The notes under the pieces are model-generated. The model worked only from the letters and a program-made list of their open reading frames with translations. It was not told the origin of the DNA and did not search any database. Positions 53,176 to 62,467 of a stretch of DNA of 64,000 nucleotides are shown in pieces. The stretch lies in NCBI GenBank assembly GCA_017535315.1, contig JAFXUD010000062.1, positions 62,001 through 126,000 on the forward strand, written 5' to 3'. The DNA comes from Victivallales bacterium (GTDB lineage: Bacteria > Verrucomicrobiota > Lentisphaeria > Oligosphaerales > Oligosphaeraceae). The position numbers and the translations under genes were made by a program. The first letter of the stretch is position 1; every line of letters begins with the position of its first letter.

Positions 53176-56034
53176 CTATAACCTGAATTTCAGAATCAAC
53201 TCGGCGGTCTCCTCGCGGACGATGTCTGGCATAGTATGGTCATGGGGGAAATCAATGACCACCCGCTGTACTGCCTTCTTAAGGAATTCCGCCACCTCGG
53301 GATGGGTCGGTGCGAGCTCCCGCAGCACCGCAAGGTATTTCATATCCATGACTCCCTGCCGCACCGCCATCGACCGAAGCGACGGAATGGCGTTATGGAA
53401 ACTCATGTAGAACAGAGTCCCATATTGCGCGATCTTGAAATCCCTTCCGCATTGTTCATAGTTATAGCGGAATCCCTGATAAAGGTGATGCGAGGGAAGA
53501 TTCTCGAACTCCGTGAACCAGGCGGTGCGGCGGTAGTTCTCCGCCAGCGAGGAATCCATCTCCACATCACACGTATAATGCCCCACATTGATGCCTGACT
53601 TGCGTGTCTTTTGGATGAATTCAAACCATTCCTGGCCCGCATTGAAATCCCCCCGATGAAAAATCCAGGTGGAAATATAGGGAAAGACCGTTTCCAGGTC
53701 TTTGGGCGAAGTGAGCCGACCCGCCACCGTGGTCATTGCCAGAGGGAAATCAGGCACGGCCTCTCTTGCGGCTTTGGCGTAGATGTTCACCTTCTCCATT
53801 TCCTTTGCCCAGGGTTCATCCAGCAACTCAATCCACCATTCGCCCTTTTTCACATTCATTTTTGCCATAAAGGCATCCACTGTCCGAACCCATTCCTTCC
53901 AGAGCTCAAGGTGGTTTTCGCCATACATCCTCTCGAAGAAGCTTATGGCGGAGTAGGTGATGGGAAAATGGGGGCGGTACCCACGACGGTCGCATTCACG
54001 CTGAATGAAGGTTATCATCTCTTCAGCCTTTTTCGCCTCCAACTTGAAATGCCCATTGTCGTCCTTCGGAAAGATTAAATACCAGATGCTGATGTTGAAG
54101 GAGTGGCATCCCATTGCCTCAAATTGCTCCAAGGCCGACAGCTCCAGTGGAATGCCACTATACAGGCTCATTTCATAAGGGGGATTTTTGGGCAAGGTGA
54201 TGTCCTGAACCGTCAATTCGACGGGAACAGCCACAATATCCCCCTTGTAAGGATTGTTGAGCATCGTTCCTGGCTTAAAGCGGCCCTCGCCCGCCAAGGG
54301 AATGGCAAGGATGCGCCCCGTGTAGTTTCCAGGCGCAACATCGCTGGTGTCGAAGTCAATCCATACCACTCCCGTCTGGCGAGGCGGCACCAGGATGCTG
54401 TGCAGTTCATTCATCTTGGGCAGGGGGTCCAGAATGGTCCTTCCCCCGTTTTGGTCCAAACGAAATGGGATGGCTTCCCTCATGGTCACCTTGGGAAAGT
54501 CCACCAGGCCCTCTGCAAGCTGATGGGAGAGCCAGCGCGTGTCACCCGCCTCCACCACGACACGGTACTCCTGGGGCTTGTCCGTGTTGTTGAATATGGC
54601 CAATGGCAAGGCCTTCCATTCATTTATCGCCGCCTTGAGCGCAATCATTTTAGGCGGAGACAAAAGCTCTTTCGGAAAATAGGGCAGATGGAAATCATCC
54701 GTGGCGCTAACAGGCGCTAACAGGACCTTTTTCCCAAAACTATCCAGTGTGGCTCTTGTCAAAGCCTCTTCCTCCCGCTTCGCCTCCTGTTCGAATACCT
54801 CCCGACTCTCAGCAGACAATGGCCTATGGTATTTCAACTGGAAGGCCTCGCCATAACTGCCCAGCACCAATCTCCCGAAATGAGTTGTCTCGTTGAACTT
54901 CCGCATGATGCGGCGCGACCAGGTCACCACCTCTTTGCCAGTGACCCGCTGACGACAGACGTTAAAGGGAATTGCCGCCCCTATGCCATGTGTCTGCCAT
55001 CCCAGAGTCTCAAAGGGGATACGCACCTCCGCGAACCAGTAACCCTCTTTTTGGGAAACCTTTGCCTTCCATGGGCCCAAGTTGTTTATATGCTTCCTGC
55101 CGTTTAGCGTCGTGGCAGTATCCTTGCCATCCCCTGTGTAGGTGCATTCATTCACCCCGACGACGAATTGAGAATGGCGTCTTTCGGGGCTTTTGGCTCC
55201 AAAGAAGATCTCCACCAGGTCGGCTTTCCAGACTTTTGAACCTTCGGTTTCGCCAGGGTCACAAATCGAATCAGGCTCATGGCAGGAGATGCCCAGGTAA
55301 ATGGCGTTGGCATCGGAGAGAAGCTTCACCTCCGTCTTCGCAACAGGTGCTTTTCCCGTTTTAAACACTGCGAAATCGTCCATGGAAAAAGCCTTTTGCC
55401 AGACTTCATCATCAAGCACACCGTCCAGCACGGGAGGCGTATCGACAATAGTCGTGTGCGCAACCTGAATCATTGGAATGAAATCAAGAGAGACGGGGGT
55501 ATTCAAGGCTTGCTGCTCGGCCTTTGCCCGCTCGGATTCAGGAATCAAAAACGGCGATGCAATCTCCAGTGTCCCCTCCCAAGCCGACGAATGAAAGCCA
55601 AACTCGTAGTGTTTATTGCGCGACCAGGGTGCCTTTACCACGGCCTCGATTTTCATCCATTCCCCATGGGTATCCGTTAGGACAGGCGTGTAGGCGGCCT
55701 TTGTCCACCCATAGTTCCAAAAACCAAACACAGCCCATTCTGAATTAAAATCGGTTGTTCGAATCCAGGCGCCAATTCTATATTCCTCCCCTTCCAGCAG
55801 GCGAATCGAACTCTGGCGGAATGTTCCTTTGCGTTCCTCCAGTCGAAGGACGTTTTCACCATCGGGCCCCGCCTTTGGCAGCACACTGAATTTCCCACTG
55901 CCGCTCCAGCCATCCACCTTTTCACCGTAAGGACCAGGCAAAAAACTGGGATTATTCAGCATATTCAGTTCCTGGGCATTCAATCCGATGAAGCCGAAAA
56001 AGGCAAAAAACACAAGGACAAGCGTTGTTTTCAT
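53176..56034 (-). CDS. Secreted multidomain glycoside-hydrolase-like protein (CBM9-like plus DUF4091-like)
   Basis: The 952-aa protein has a signal peptide (MKTTLVLVFFAFFGFIGLNA). It also has a carbohydrate-binding jelly roll (about 22-170, MLNNPSFLPGPYGEKVDGW), a CBM9/DOMON-like domain (about 190-400: PPVLDGVLDDEVWQKAF, LSDANAIYLGISCHEPD) and a large C-terminal part (about 440-952). That last part matches the following gene across its whole length (INEWKALPLAIFNNTDKPQEY; WIFHRGDFNAGQEWFEFIQKT split). The C-terminal region is DUF4091-like with a TIM-barrel core. It is probably extracellular or periplasmic and acts on a complex glycan. The substrate is unknown. Confidence 0.8.
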   Translation of the reverse strand: MKTTLVLVFFAFFGFIGLNAQELNMLNNPSFLPGPYGEKVDGWSGSGKFSVLPKAGPDGENVLRLEERKGTFRQSSIRLLEGEEYRIGAWIRTTDFNSEWAVFGFWNYGWTKAAYTPVLTDTHGEWMKIEAVVKAPWSRNKHYEFGFHSSAWEGTLEIASPFLIPESERAKAEQQALNTPVSLDFIPMIQVAHTTIVDTPPVLDGVLDDEVWQKAFSMDDFAVFKTGKAPVAKTEVKLLSDANAIYLGISCHEPDSICDPGETEGSKVWKADLVEIFFGAKSPERRHSQFVVGVNECTYTGDGKDTATTLNGRKHINNLGPWKAKVSQKEGYWFAEVRIPFETLGWQTHGIGAAIPFNVCRQRVTGKEVVTWSRRIMRKFNETTHFGRLVLGSYGEAFQLKYHRPLSAESREVFEQEAKREEEALTRATLDSFGKKVLLAPVSATDDFHLPYFPKELLSPPKMIALKAAINEWKALPLAIFNNTDKPQEYRVVVEAGDTRWLSHQLAEGLVDFPKVTMREAIPFRLDQNGGRTILDPLPKMNELHSILVPPRQTGVVWIDFDTSDVAPGNYTGRILAIPLAGEGRFKPGTMLNNPYKGDIVAVPVELTVQDITLPKNPPYEMSLYSGIPLELSALEQFEAMGCHSFNISIWYLIFPKDDNGHFKLEAKKAEEMITFIQRECDRRGYRPHFPITYSAISFFERMYGENHLELWKEWVRTVDAFMAKMNVKKGEWWIELLDEPWAKEMEKVNIYAKAAREAVPDFPLAMTTVAGRLTSPKDLETVFPYISTWIFHRGDFNAGQEWFEFIQKTRKSGINVGHYTCDVEMDSSLAENYRRTAWFTEFENLPSHHLYQGFRYNYEQCGRDFKIAQYGTLFYMSFHNAIPSLRSMAVRQGVMDMKYLAVLRELAPTHPEVAEFLKKAVQRVVIDFPHDHTMPDIVREETAELILKFRL

Positions 56035-56055
56035 TTTCCGTACCTCCTTTGCCGA

Positions 56056-57819
56056 CTACTCTTCCTGTTTCAACCGCAATATCAGGCTGGCAGCCTCCTC
56101 GCGGACTTTGTCAGGCATATTGCGGTCCTCCAGGTTCTGGATGACGCGCGATGCCGCCGTCTCCAAAAACTCCCGCGCCTTTGGATGACGAGGCGACATT
56201 TGTTTCAGGACGGCCAGATATTTCAAGTCCGTCATGCCCTGTCGAACCGCCATGCCACGCAAGGTGGGGATGGCATCCTGAAAACTGACCAGGTTCAACG
56301 TGCCGTTTGTTCCGCCTTTGAAGTCATATTGACACTGATTATAAGTATAACGGAAGCCCTGATAAACGGAAACCGCAGGGAAATCCTGACATTCCACAAA
56401 CCAGGGAAGCGTCCGATAGTTTTGATGAAGGAGGGAGAACATCTCTGTCTCGCAGGTATAGATGTTGTTGTCAGGACTGGCATGTTTGACGCGCTCGATG
56501 AACGCCAGCCATTCCTTTCCCTTTTGCCAGTCTGTGCGATGGAAAGTCCAGACATCAATGTAGGGAACAAAATCCTCCAGAAGCGAGGCATCCTTTATGC
56601 GCCCTGCCACGACGGTCAGCAGAAGACGGACTTCGGGAGCCGCCGCCTTGGCAAGTTTGGCGTATTCAAGCACAGCAGGCAGTTCATTCGCCCAAGGCTC
56701 GTCCTGTATTTCCAGATACCACTCGTCAGGCCTCACATCATGCGCCTGCATAAATGCTGAAAGAGCTTTCAGCCATTTCTGAAAGTCCTCCTTATTGTCC
56801 TTTAGCATTCTGGTGGCAAAGGACCAGGCACTGTACATGACTTGGAATTTGGGACGAAAACCATATTTTGCGGCTTCCTGCTGGTAAAAGCGTATGTCCC
56901 TCTCCGCAACAGGCGCCTTGAAGGCAAAGTCCCCTTGGTCGTTTTTCGCCTCGGCAAAGCACCAGATACTGATGCAATACCAACGGCACCCCAGCTCATT
57001 ATAGAGTCTGACGGCATTCGGCAATGGCACGGAACTATCCATAATCAGCCCCTTGACGGGTTCCCTTGGTAGTTCAATGTCGTCAATCACAAATTCAATA
57101 GGCAAAACGCAGGCATCCCCTGTGTATTCAAGATTATTTCCCTTGCCTTTGAACTCGCCAGCTCCACAGAGAGGTATCGCCAGAAGACGGCCAGTATATT
57201 TCCCTGGTTTCATCCCCTCCGTGTTAAAATCAATCCAGACCAGAGAGGATTGGTGAGGCGGAATCAAAATGGAATGGCTCTCATTCATGCAGGGCAGAGA
57301 ATCAATCAACGCATAGCGTCCATCGGATGTCTCCCGCATCATGCTTCCTTGCCGCATAACAATGGTGGTGAAATTTTCCAGGCCCAATACGGGGGCATGG
57401 GAAAGCCAACGCGGCCCTTCAGCCTCAATGACCACGCGGGTTTCCTGGTATTCGTCCGTGTTGTTGGTAACGGCCAAAGCCAATGGCTTCCACTCGTTAA
57501 CTGCTGCCCTGATGGACAGCCTGTTCACTGGAGTCAAGGCCTCATCAGGCAACCAGGGAAGCGCAAAGTCTGAGGTGATTCCTACGGGGGAGATGAGAAT
57601 CTTTTGGGCAGACAAGGCGGCATTTCCTCTCAAGATGGCCTGCTTTTCAAGCACGGTCAGGGCTTTTGGCGCTGAATTTCTCTCCTGTCCAACGGGCTGG
57701 GTGGCGGCATTCTGCGCCCTGGTGTTCCCACCATGGATGGCGGCAGCCATCAGCAGAGTAAAAAACAGGGTTCTTGCTCCGTTAGGCCTTTTCGCGGCAT
57801 GAATGAGCTTTGTTTCCAT
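56056..57819 (-). CDS. Secreted DUF4091-like glycoside-hydrolase-like protein, paralogue of the neighbour
   Basis: This 587-aa protein has an N-terminal basic region and signal peptide (hydrophobic about residues 17-30, ending near GNTRAQ). It then has the same DUF4091-like architecture as the C-terminal half of the 952-aa protein: AAVNEWKPLALAVTNNTDEY, CMNESHSILIPPHQSSLVWI, KPGKYTGRLLAIPLCGAGEF, VWTFHRTDWQKGKEWLAFIE and YQGFRYTYNQCQYDFKGG. It lacks the two binding domains. It was presumably formed by duplication; 21 bp separate it from its partner, so the two are co-transcribed with this gene first. AAAGGAA precedes the ATG. Confidence 0.8.
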   Translation of the reverse strand: METKLIHAAKRPNGARTLFFTLLMAAAIHGGNTRAQNAATQPVGQERNSAPKALTVLEKQAILRGNAALSAQKILISPVGITSDFALPWLPDEALTPVNRLSIRAAVNEWKPLALAVTNNTDEYQETRVVIEAEGPRWLSHAPVLGLENFTTIVMRQGSMMRETSDGRYALIDSLPCMNESHSILIPPHQSSLVWIDFNTEGMKPGKYTGRLLAIPLCGAGEFKGKGNNLEYTGDACVLPIEFVIDDIELPREPVKGLIMDSSVPLPNAVRLYNELGCRWYCISIWCFAEAKNDQGDFAFKAPVAERDIRFYQQEAAKYGFRPKFQVMYSAWSFATRMLKDNKEDFQKWLKALSAFMQAHDVRPDEWYLEIQDEPWANELPAVLEYAKLAKAAAPEVRLLLTVVAGRIKDASLLEDFVPYIDVWTFHRTDWQKGKEWLAFIERVKHASPDNNIYTCETEMFSLLHQNYRTLPWFVECQDFPAVSVYQGFRYTYNQCQYDFKGGTNGTLNLVSFQDAIPTLRGMAVRQGMTDLKYLAVLKQMSPRHPKAREFLETAASRVIQNLEDRNMPDKVREEAASLILRLKQEE

Positions 57820-57838
57820 TTGATGCGATTCCTTTAGG

Positions 57839-57853
57839 GCCGCACATTGCGGC
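57839..57853. other. Small stem-loop upstream of the DUF4091-like gene
   Basis: GCCGCA-CAT-TGCGGC, about 20 bp upstream of the start at 57819. The gap 57820-58163 (344 bp) holds this, the short repeat at 57964 and AT-rich DNA, with no gene. Confidence 0.45.
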
Positions 57854-57963
57854 TCTGCTCACATTCTTCCCTTTTGAATAACCAAGCATACCCTTGAAAC
57901 CGCCTCCTTTTGAAGCATCCTGCTCTCCAAGCAATTCTAAGAAAGACCAGAGCCTTTTCATAT

Positions 57964-57996
57964 GAGGTAATTTCGCGCTAGCTTTGAAATTACCTC
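57964..57996. repeat. MITE-like repeat, short palindromic form (copy 3)
   Basis: GAGGTAATTTC (57964-57974) and GAAATTACCTC (57986-57996) around GCGCTAGCTTT. It differs from the copy at 22213 by one base in 33. TAT and ATA flank it symmetrically. Confidence 0.85.
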
Positions 57997-58163
57997 ATAA
58001 GAAAAAAGACAAATTCAAATGGCATTCTTTGTTTTTTCAATAAATTAATATAAAGTTTAACTATAAATTATACTAGCAAAAAAAGACAATTATTTATGTA
58101 AAATCAAGCCATAGAAGACTATTTCCCTAATTCCGATTTTCACCTAAAAGGATTAAGAAAACG

Positions 58164-59723
58164 ATGACCACCATTTGCCTCAATGAAGACAGCAACAATT
58201 TCGTGTGTTCATTCCCAACTTCTGAAATGACCGTGGAGGGACTGAAGAAACAAGCACAGGCCTATGCGACAGGACAGGTTTCGCGCGTGCTCTTCAATGT
58301 GAACGCGCAGCGCGCCTGCTTTCCGTCAACGACTATGGAGCCAATCTGGAAGGGCGCTGTGTTCCACGAGGATGGCACGGTCACCTATGAGGGCAAGCCT
58401 CTGGCTCCTGATTCCATGGTCTCAACGGTCAAACACCTAAAGCTGATGTTTGACCAGGGGATCGACCCCTATGCGATCTGTTTGGAGGAGACACGCCGCC
58501 TTAAGCGTGAAGCCTGGGTCTCTATTCGCATGAATGATATGCACGCTGCACGGGACGAGAACAGCATTATGCATGATAGCTTCTGGCGCTATCACAGGGA
58601 ATTCCGCATTTCGACATACGATATAACGTCGTGGCCTGGGCAGGGGTATGACTATGCGCATCCCGAGGTCCGCGAGTATCAGCTGGCAGTGCTCCAAGAG
58701 ATTCTTGAACGCTATGATTCGGACGGCGTTGAACTGGACTGGTCACGCTTCACCCAACATCTCCGCGCTGGATTTGAACTTCTGGACGCCCATTTCCTCA
58801 CCGATTTCATGCGCAAAGTCAAAGCATTGATTGGCGAAGCCGCCCGAAGGCGCGGTCATCCGATTCGAATCGGAGTACGTCTGCCGAGCCGTCCAGAACT
58901 GGCGAGACGCCATGGTTTTGAACTCGGCGTTTTGCGAGACGAACATCTGGCGGATGTCGTGGTCGTCACCAATTTCTTCCCCAATACAGACCACGACATG
59001 CCGATGGAATTGTGGCGGGAAATCCTCGGGAAAGAGATTGAACTGGATGCAGGGCTGGAATTGGGCTTGCGCACCAATAATCATTCGCCATTCATGCTTG
59101 GTACGCTTGAGACCTCCCTGGGATACGCCTGCGAATATCTTCATCGGGGAGCGGATGCAATCTACCTGTTTAATTTCATGCGTGGCTTGACGGGAATCCA
59201 GGACGATGCGGCGCTCCAGCAGCTTCTTTCAGTTGCAGGCGACACCCAAACCGCCTACTCCATGAAGCGCCGACATGTCGTCTCCTACTGCACGACCAAC
59301 TATGTGACCATAGACACCAAAGCCGTACTTCCGCTGGATATTGACGACTACTCATACGCTCAAATCCGCATCCACGTCGGTGGCGGAACCGCTGGACGCA
59401 ATGCCACAATCCTGCTGGGATTCCAGGAAAACGATGGCAAGCCCCCGCTTGACATCAGGCTTAACGGCGTGCCTTGTGAGGAGACCGAGCCGCCACCAAG
59501 AGTCGTGCGAGGAAAAGGAACTCTGGACATGGAAACCATGTCAAGAACTGACAAAACGGCTTCTCTGCAAGATAATCTCCTGGCCATGCCTGATTATGTT
59601 GTCGCTTGCAGGTGCTTCCAGATTCCAGCAGGGGTGCTGCATGATGGCGAAAATGCCATCCAACTCCTGGTGAAAAAAGCCCAAACCACCAAGGTGATTT
59701 GGGCTGAGATTGATCTGCTATAG
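58164..59723 (+). CDS. Cytoplasmic glycosidase-like TIM-barrel protein
   Basis: This 519-aa protein has no signal peptide. The first 370 residues look like a glycosidase barrel of the GHL10/COG1649-like type: RVLFNVNAQRACFPS, REAWVSIRMNDMHAARDEN, AHPEVREYQLAVLQEILERY directly followed by DSDGVELDW with a possible catalytic Glu-Asp pair, and FNFMRGLTG. A C-terminal beta domain (about 390-519; YAQIRIHVGGGTAGRNATILL) completes it. The exact family is not recognised. It stands divergently from the DUF4091-like operon, suggesting intracellular breakdown of the products of those secreted proteins. AAAGGAT lies about 10 nt before the ATG. Confidence 0.72.
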   Translation: MTTICLNEDSNNFVCSFPTSEMTVEGLKKQAQAYATGQVSRVLFNVNAQRACFPSTTMEPIWKGAVFHEDGTVTYEGKPLAPDSMVSTVKHLKLMFDQGIDPYAICLEETRRLKREAWVSIRMNDMHAARDENSIMHDSFWRYHREFRISTYDITSWPGQGYDYAHPEVREYQLAVLQEILERYDSDGVELDWSRFTQHLRAGFELLDAHFLTDFMRKVKALIGEAARRRGHPIRIGVRLPSRPELARRHGFELGVLRDEHLADVVVVTNFFPNTDHDMPMELWREILGKEIELDAGLELGLRTNNHSPFMLGTLETSLGYACEYLHRGADAIYLFNFMRGLTGIQDDAALQQLLSVAGDTQTAYSMKRRHVVSYCTTNYVTIDTKAVLPLDIDDYSYAQIRIHVGGGTAGRNATILLGFQENDGKPPLDIRLNGVPCEETEPPPRVVRGKGTLDMETMSRTDKTASLQDNLLAMPDYVVACRCFQIPAGVLHDGENAIQLLVKKAQTTKVIWAEIDLL

Positions 59724-59902
59724 CCTCATAGTCGTTGAGACGAAAGTGCACACGAGGCCAAGCTTCATCGGCAATCTTTTCAGAGGTCATTTGTATTCGG
59801 TCATCTGTCCTGCACACTAAAGATAGTGCGTTGGTCAGATGGCGGAATGCTACCTCTTCAAATATGACGGCAAGACCGCTGTTGTAGCCACACTTTGGGC
59901 CG

Positions 59903-61603
59903 TTATCCCCTCATCATGCGATTGAGGGAGGAGACAATGGCACTTACGGCGCCCTGTACAATATTGGCGCCGAAGCCAACGCCGTAGAAGGTCTTGCCTT
60001 CTGGAAGCTTTTCAAGGGATACGATGGTGATGGATTCGGCATCGACCGTCGAGCCGATGGAGCGTTCCTCGTAGTTCAATAACTTGAAGACGGGTAAGTT
60101 CAACTGACGCATCGCATTGGCAAAGGCCGACACAGGGCCGTCGCCCACATCGTGAAGGACAAACCCTTTGCCATGCATCTCCAAATGCACTTCGGAATAG
60201 ATTTTGGACGGATTGGTGACATCGGGGCGTGGCCAGTAGTTGATGAGCCGAAGAGGGGTATCCTGCCTGGCGAATTCATGCAGGAAAAGGTCCCAGATTT
60301 CATCGGGACGAAGTTCGCGTGCTGCTTCCTCTGTGCGCCTCTGGACATGGTTTGCAAGTTCGGTGAGCAGCTCCTTGGGGAGTTGGATGCCGTACGATTC
60401 GGCCAGAACGTGCGCGATGCCGCCCCTGCCCGACTGGCTGTTTATCCGTATTGCACCTGCGTAACTGCGTCCAATCGTGGCAGGATTGATATGAAGATAG
60501 GGTATCTTCCAGCCGTTGAAATGCTTGCGAATCTCCTCAACCCTGTCAAGCCCCTTGTGGATGGCATCCTGATGGGAGCCTGAAAAGGCCGTGAAGACCA
60601 GTTCGCCTGCGTATGGCTGACGCGGCGGAATGGGCATGGAGGTCAGTTCCGAGACCTTGGTTGCCAATTCCTCAAGTTCGCTGAAGTCCAATCCCGTGTC
60701 GATTCCGAGATATTGCAGGTTCATGGCAAAGGTGACAAGGTCCAAGTTGCCCGAGCGTTCGCCGTTGCCGAAAAGCGTGCCCTCAACTCGCTCGCCACCT
60801 GCCAGAAGCGCCAGTTCCGTCGAGGCGACGGCGCCGCCCATATCGTTGTGGGCGTGGAGTGAAATGATGCTTTTGGAGCGTTGTGAGCTTTTCTCTATGA
60901 AGGCTTCAATTCTGTCTGGGTAGAAGGTTGGCAGGGCACGCTCCACTGTGCAGGGAAGATTGATGATTACCTTTTCACCTGGCCTAGGCCCCCAGGCTTC
61001 GACAACGTCATCGCAAAGCTCCACGGCAAAGTCTAGGTCGGCATCGGTGAACTCCTCTGGGGAGAACTCCAAGCCGATTTTGCTGCCATTCAACTCATCA
61101 TCGGCCATTTTCCGCACAAGCCTTACGCTTTCAAGCGTACGTTGAACCAATTCCTTACGCGTTTCCCCCAGGACATAACGGTAGTGAAGCTCCGAGATGG
61201 GGATATAGACATGACAGACCGCTTTGTGAATCCCTTTCAGAGCGTTCATAGTGCGCTTGATGATATGTTCCCGTGCCTGCGTCAGCACGGAAACCGTTAC
61301 GTCAGTTGGAATCAACGAGCGCTCGATGAGATCGCGGCAGAAGGTCCACTCGTCCATGGATGCGGCGGGAAAGCCGATTTCGATCTCCTTGAAACCAACG
61401 TCGGTGAGAAGTTTGAAGTAGCTCTCCTTCTGATAGGGGTCCATCGGCTTTGGCAAGGCTTGGTTGCCATCCCGCAAATCAACGGCGCACCACGCGGGGG
61501 ATTTAGTCAGCCTTCGCGTGGGCCACTGCCTGTCTTTAGGCGAATAGTGCCGTGGATAGGCATAGCTTTCCATGGCTAAAAACGGTGCTTTTGTATCGTT
61601 CAT
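59903..61603 (-). CDS. leuA: 2-isopropylmalate synthase
   Basis: LeuA condenses acetyl-CoA with 2-oxoisovalerate in leucine synthesis. The 566-aa protein is the longer, LeuA type-2 form (as in Actinobacteria), starting SYAYPRHYSPKDRQWP. It has AVDLRDGNQAL with the metal-binding Asp, EIEIGFPAAS, SLHAHNDMGGAVASTELAL with the metal-binding His pair and catalytic surroundings, and GNGERSGNLDLVT. The C-terminal allosteric domain (about 430-566; GPVSAFANAMRQL) is present, so leucine feedback is likely. It is the last gene of a leftward set with the GT2 and EamA genes. The 179-bp gap downstream (59724-59902) holds no recognisable feature. Confidence 0.95.
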   Translation of the reverse strand: MNDTKAPFLAMESYAYPRHYSPKDRQWPTRRLTKSPAWCAVDLRDGNQALPKPMDPYQKESYFKLLTDVGFKEIEIGFPAASMDEWTFCRDLIERSLIPTDVTVSVLTQAREHIIKRTMNALKGIHKAVCHVYIPISELHYRYVLGETRKELVQRTLESVRLVRKMADDELNGSKIGLEFSPEEFTDADLDFAVELCDDVVEAWGPRPGEKVIINLPCTVERALPTFYPDRIEAFIEKSSQRSKSIISLHAHNDMGGAVASTELALLAGGERVEGTLFGNGERSGNLDLVTFAMNLQYLGIDTGLDFSELEELATKVSELTSMPIPPRQPYAGELVFTAFSGSHQDAIHKGLDRVEEIRKHFNGWKIPYLHINPATIGRSYAGAIRINSQSGRGGIAHVLAESYGIQLPKELLTELANHVQRRTEEAARELRPDEIWDLFLHEFARQDTPLRLINYWPRPDVTNPSKIYSEVHLEMHGKGFVLHDVGDGPVSAFANAMRQLNLPVFKLLNYEERSIGSTVDAESITIVSLEKLPEGKTFYGVGFGANIVQGAVSAIVSSLNRMMRG

Positions 61604-61617
61604 TTTTTATATTTATG

Positions 61618-61665
61618 GTGCACACGGAGTGTGCACTGCAAAACCTAGCAAAACCTAGCAAAACC
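61618..61665. repeat. 19-bp palindrome copy 2 plus 10-bp tandem repeat
   Basis: GTGCACAC-GGA-GTGTGCAC (61618-61636) is the near twin of the palindrome at 20718. It is followed by about 2.5 copies of a 10-bp unit AAAACCTAGC (61640-61665). The unit supplies the TAG stop of the leftward glycosyltransferase gene. Confidence 0.7.
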
Positions 61666-62341
61666 AATTGTACTTCAGGATATACCAGATGGCGGCCACG
61701 CCGTCCTTCCAGCCGATTTTCTTGCCACTGTCGAAGGAGCGTGCATGATAGGCGATGGGCATCTCGTAGATGCGGCAGCGCTTCTTGGAGAGCTTGGCGG
61801 TGATTTCAGGCTCGAAGCCGAATCGGTTGCATTCCAGTGTCATTTCCTTGAAGATATCTGCCCGAATCATCTTATAGCAGGTCTCCATATCCGTCAGATG
61901 CAGATTGGAGCAGATGTTTGAGATAGTGGTAAGAATTTTGTTGCCCGTGTAGTGCCAGAAGGTATCCACGAGGATTTCACGCCCTGAGTAACGGCTACCA
62001 TAGACGGCATCCGCCTCGCCTGCTTCCATTGGTCGAATCAGGTGTGGAAACTCCGTGGGCGAATACTCCAGGTCGGCATCCTGGATGATGACAGCATCCC
62101 CCGTCACATTGGCCTGCGCCGTGCGAATGGCGGCCCCTTTTCCCTTGTTCACCTCATGCTTGAGTATCTTCAAATCGGCGGCTGGCGGAAGGGTTGCCAA
62201 TTTCGCCTCGGTGCCGTCCGTGGAGCAGTCGTTCACCACGATGATTTCCAGATCCTTGACACCACAGTTCCGCACTTGGGAGATAATCTCCAGAACGGTC
62301 TCCTCTTCATTGTAAACAGGTATGATAACTGATAGTTTCAT
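61655..62341 (-). CDS. Glycosyltransferase family 2 (dolichol-phosphate-mannose-synthase-like)
   Basis: This 228-aa GT-A enzyme has the GT2 start MKLSVIIPVYNEEETVLEII, IVVNDCSTDGTEAKL, the metal-binding DADLEYSPTEFPHLI (DxD-type) and GSRYSGREI. It lacks C-terminal membrane helices. Close relatives transfer a sugar from a nucleotide donor to a polyprenyl phosphate carrier for cell-envelope glycans. It lies 52 bp before leuA and behind a MITE-like repeat that separates it from the transporter gene. The annotated start has no strong ribosome-binding site because the repeat lies directly upstream. Confidence 0.88.
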   Translation of the reverse strand: MKLSVIIPVYNEEETVLEIISQVRNCGVKDLEIIVVNDCSTDGTEAKLATLPPAADLKILKHEVNKGKGAAIRTAQANVTGDAVIIQDADLEYSPTEFPHLIRPMEAGEADAVYGSRYSGREILVDTFWHYTGNKILTTISNICSNLHLTDMETCYKMIRADIFKEMTLECNRFGFEPEITAKLSKKRCRIYEMPIAYHARSFDSGKKIGWKDGVAAIWYILKYNWFC

Positions 62342-62354
62342 CGTCTAATCTCTA

Positions 62355-62466
62355 GAGGTAATTTCAAAACTATCATCGAAATACGCGTCGATATGAACAC
62401 ATTGGCGTTGCCTTAGCCACTGCGTTTCTCTCTTAGTGTATTTCGCGCTAGTTTTGAAATTACCTC
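62355..62466. repeat. MITE-like repeat, long form (copy 4)
   Basis: GAGGTAATTTC (62355-62365) and GAAATTACCTC (62456-62466) bound a 112-bp element whose interior matches, in reverse orientation, the copy at 14674-14835. It sits between the stop of the EamA gene (2 bp away) and the start of the GT2 gene (14 bp away). Confidence 0.85.
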
Positions 62467-62467
62467 T

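Noticed and set aside
59724-59902. A structured RNA in the gap after the TIM-barrel gene
   Set aside because: Only weak pairings such as CTGTCCTGCACAC...TAGTGCG were seen, not matching the repeat families well enough.
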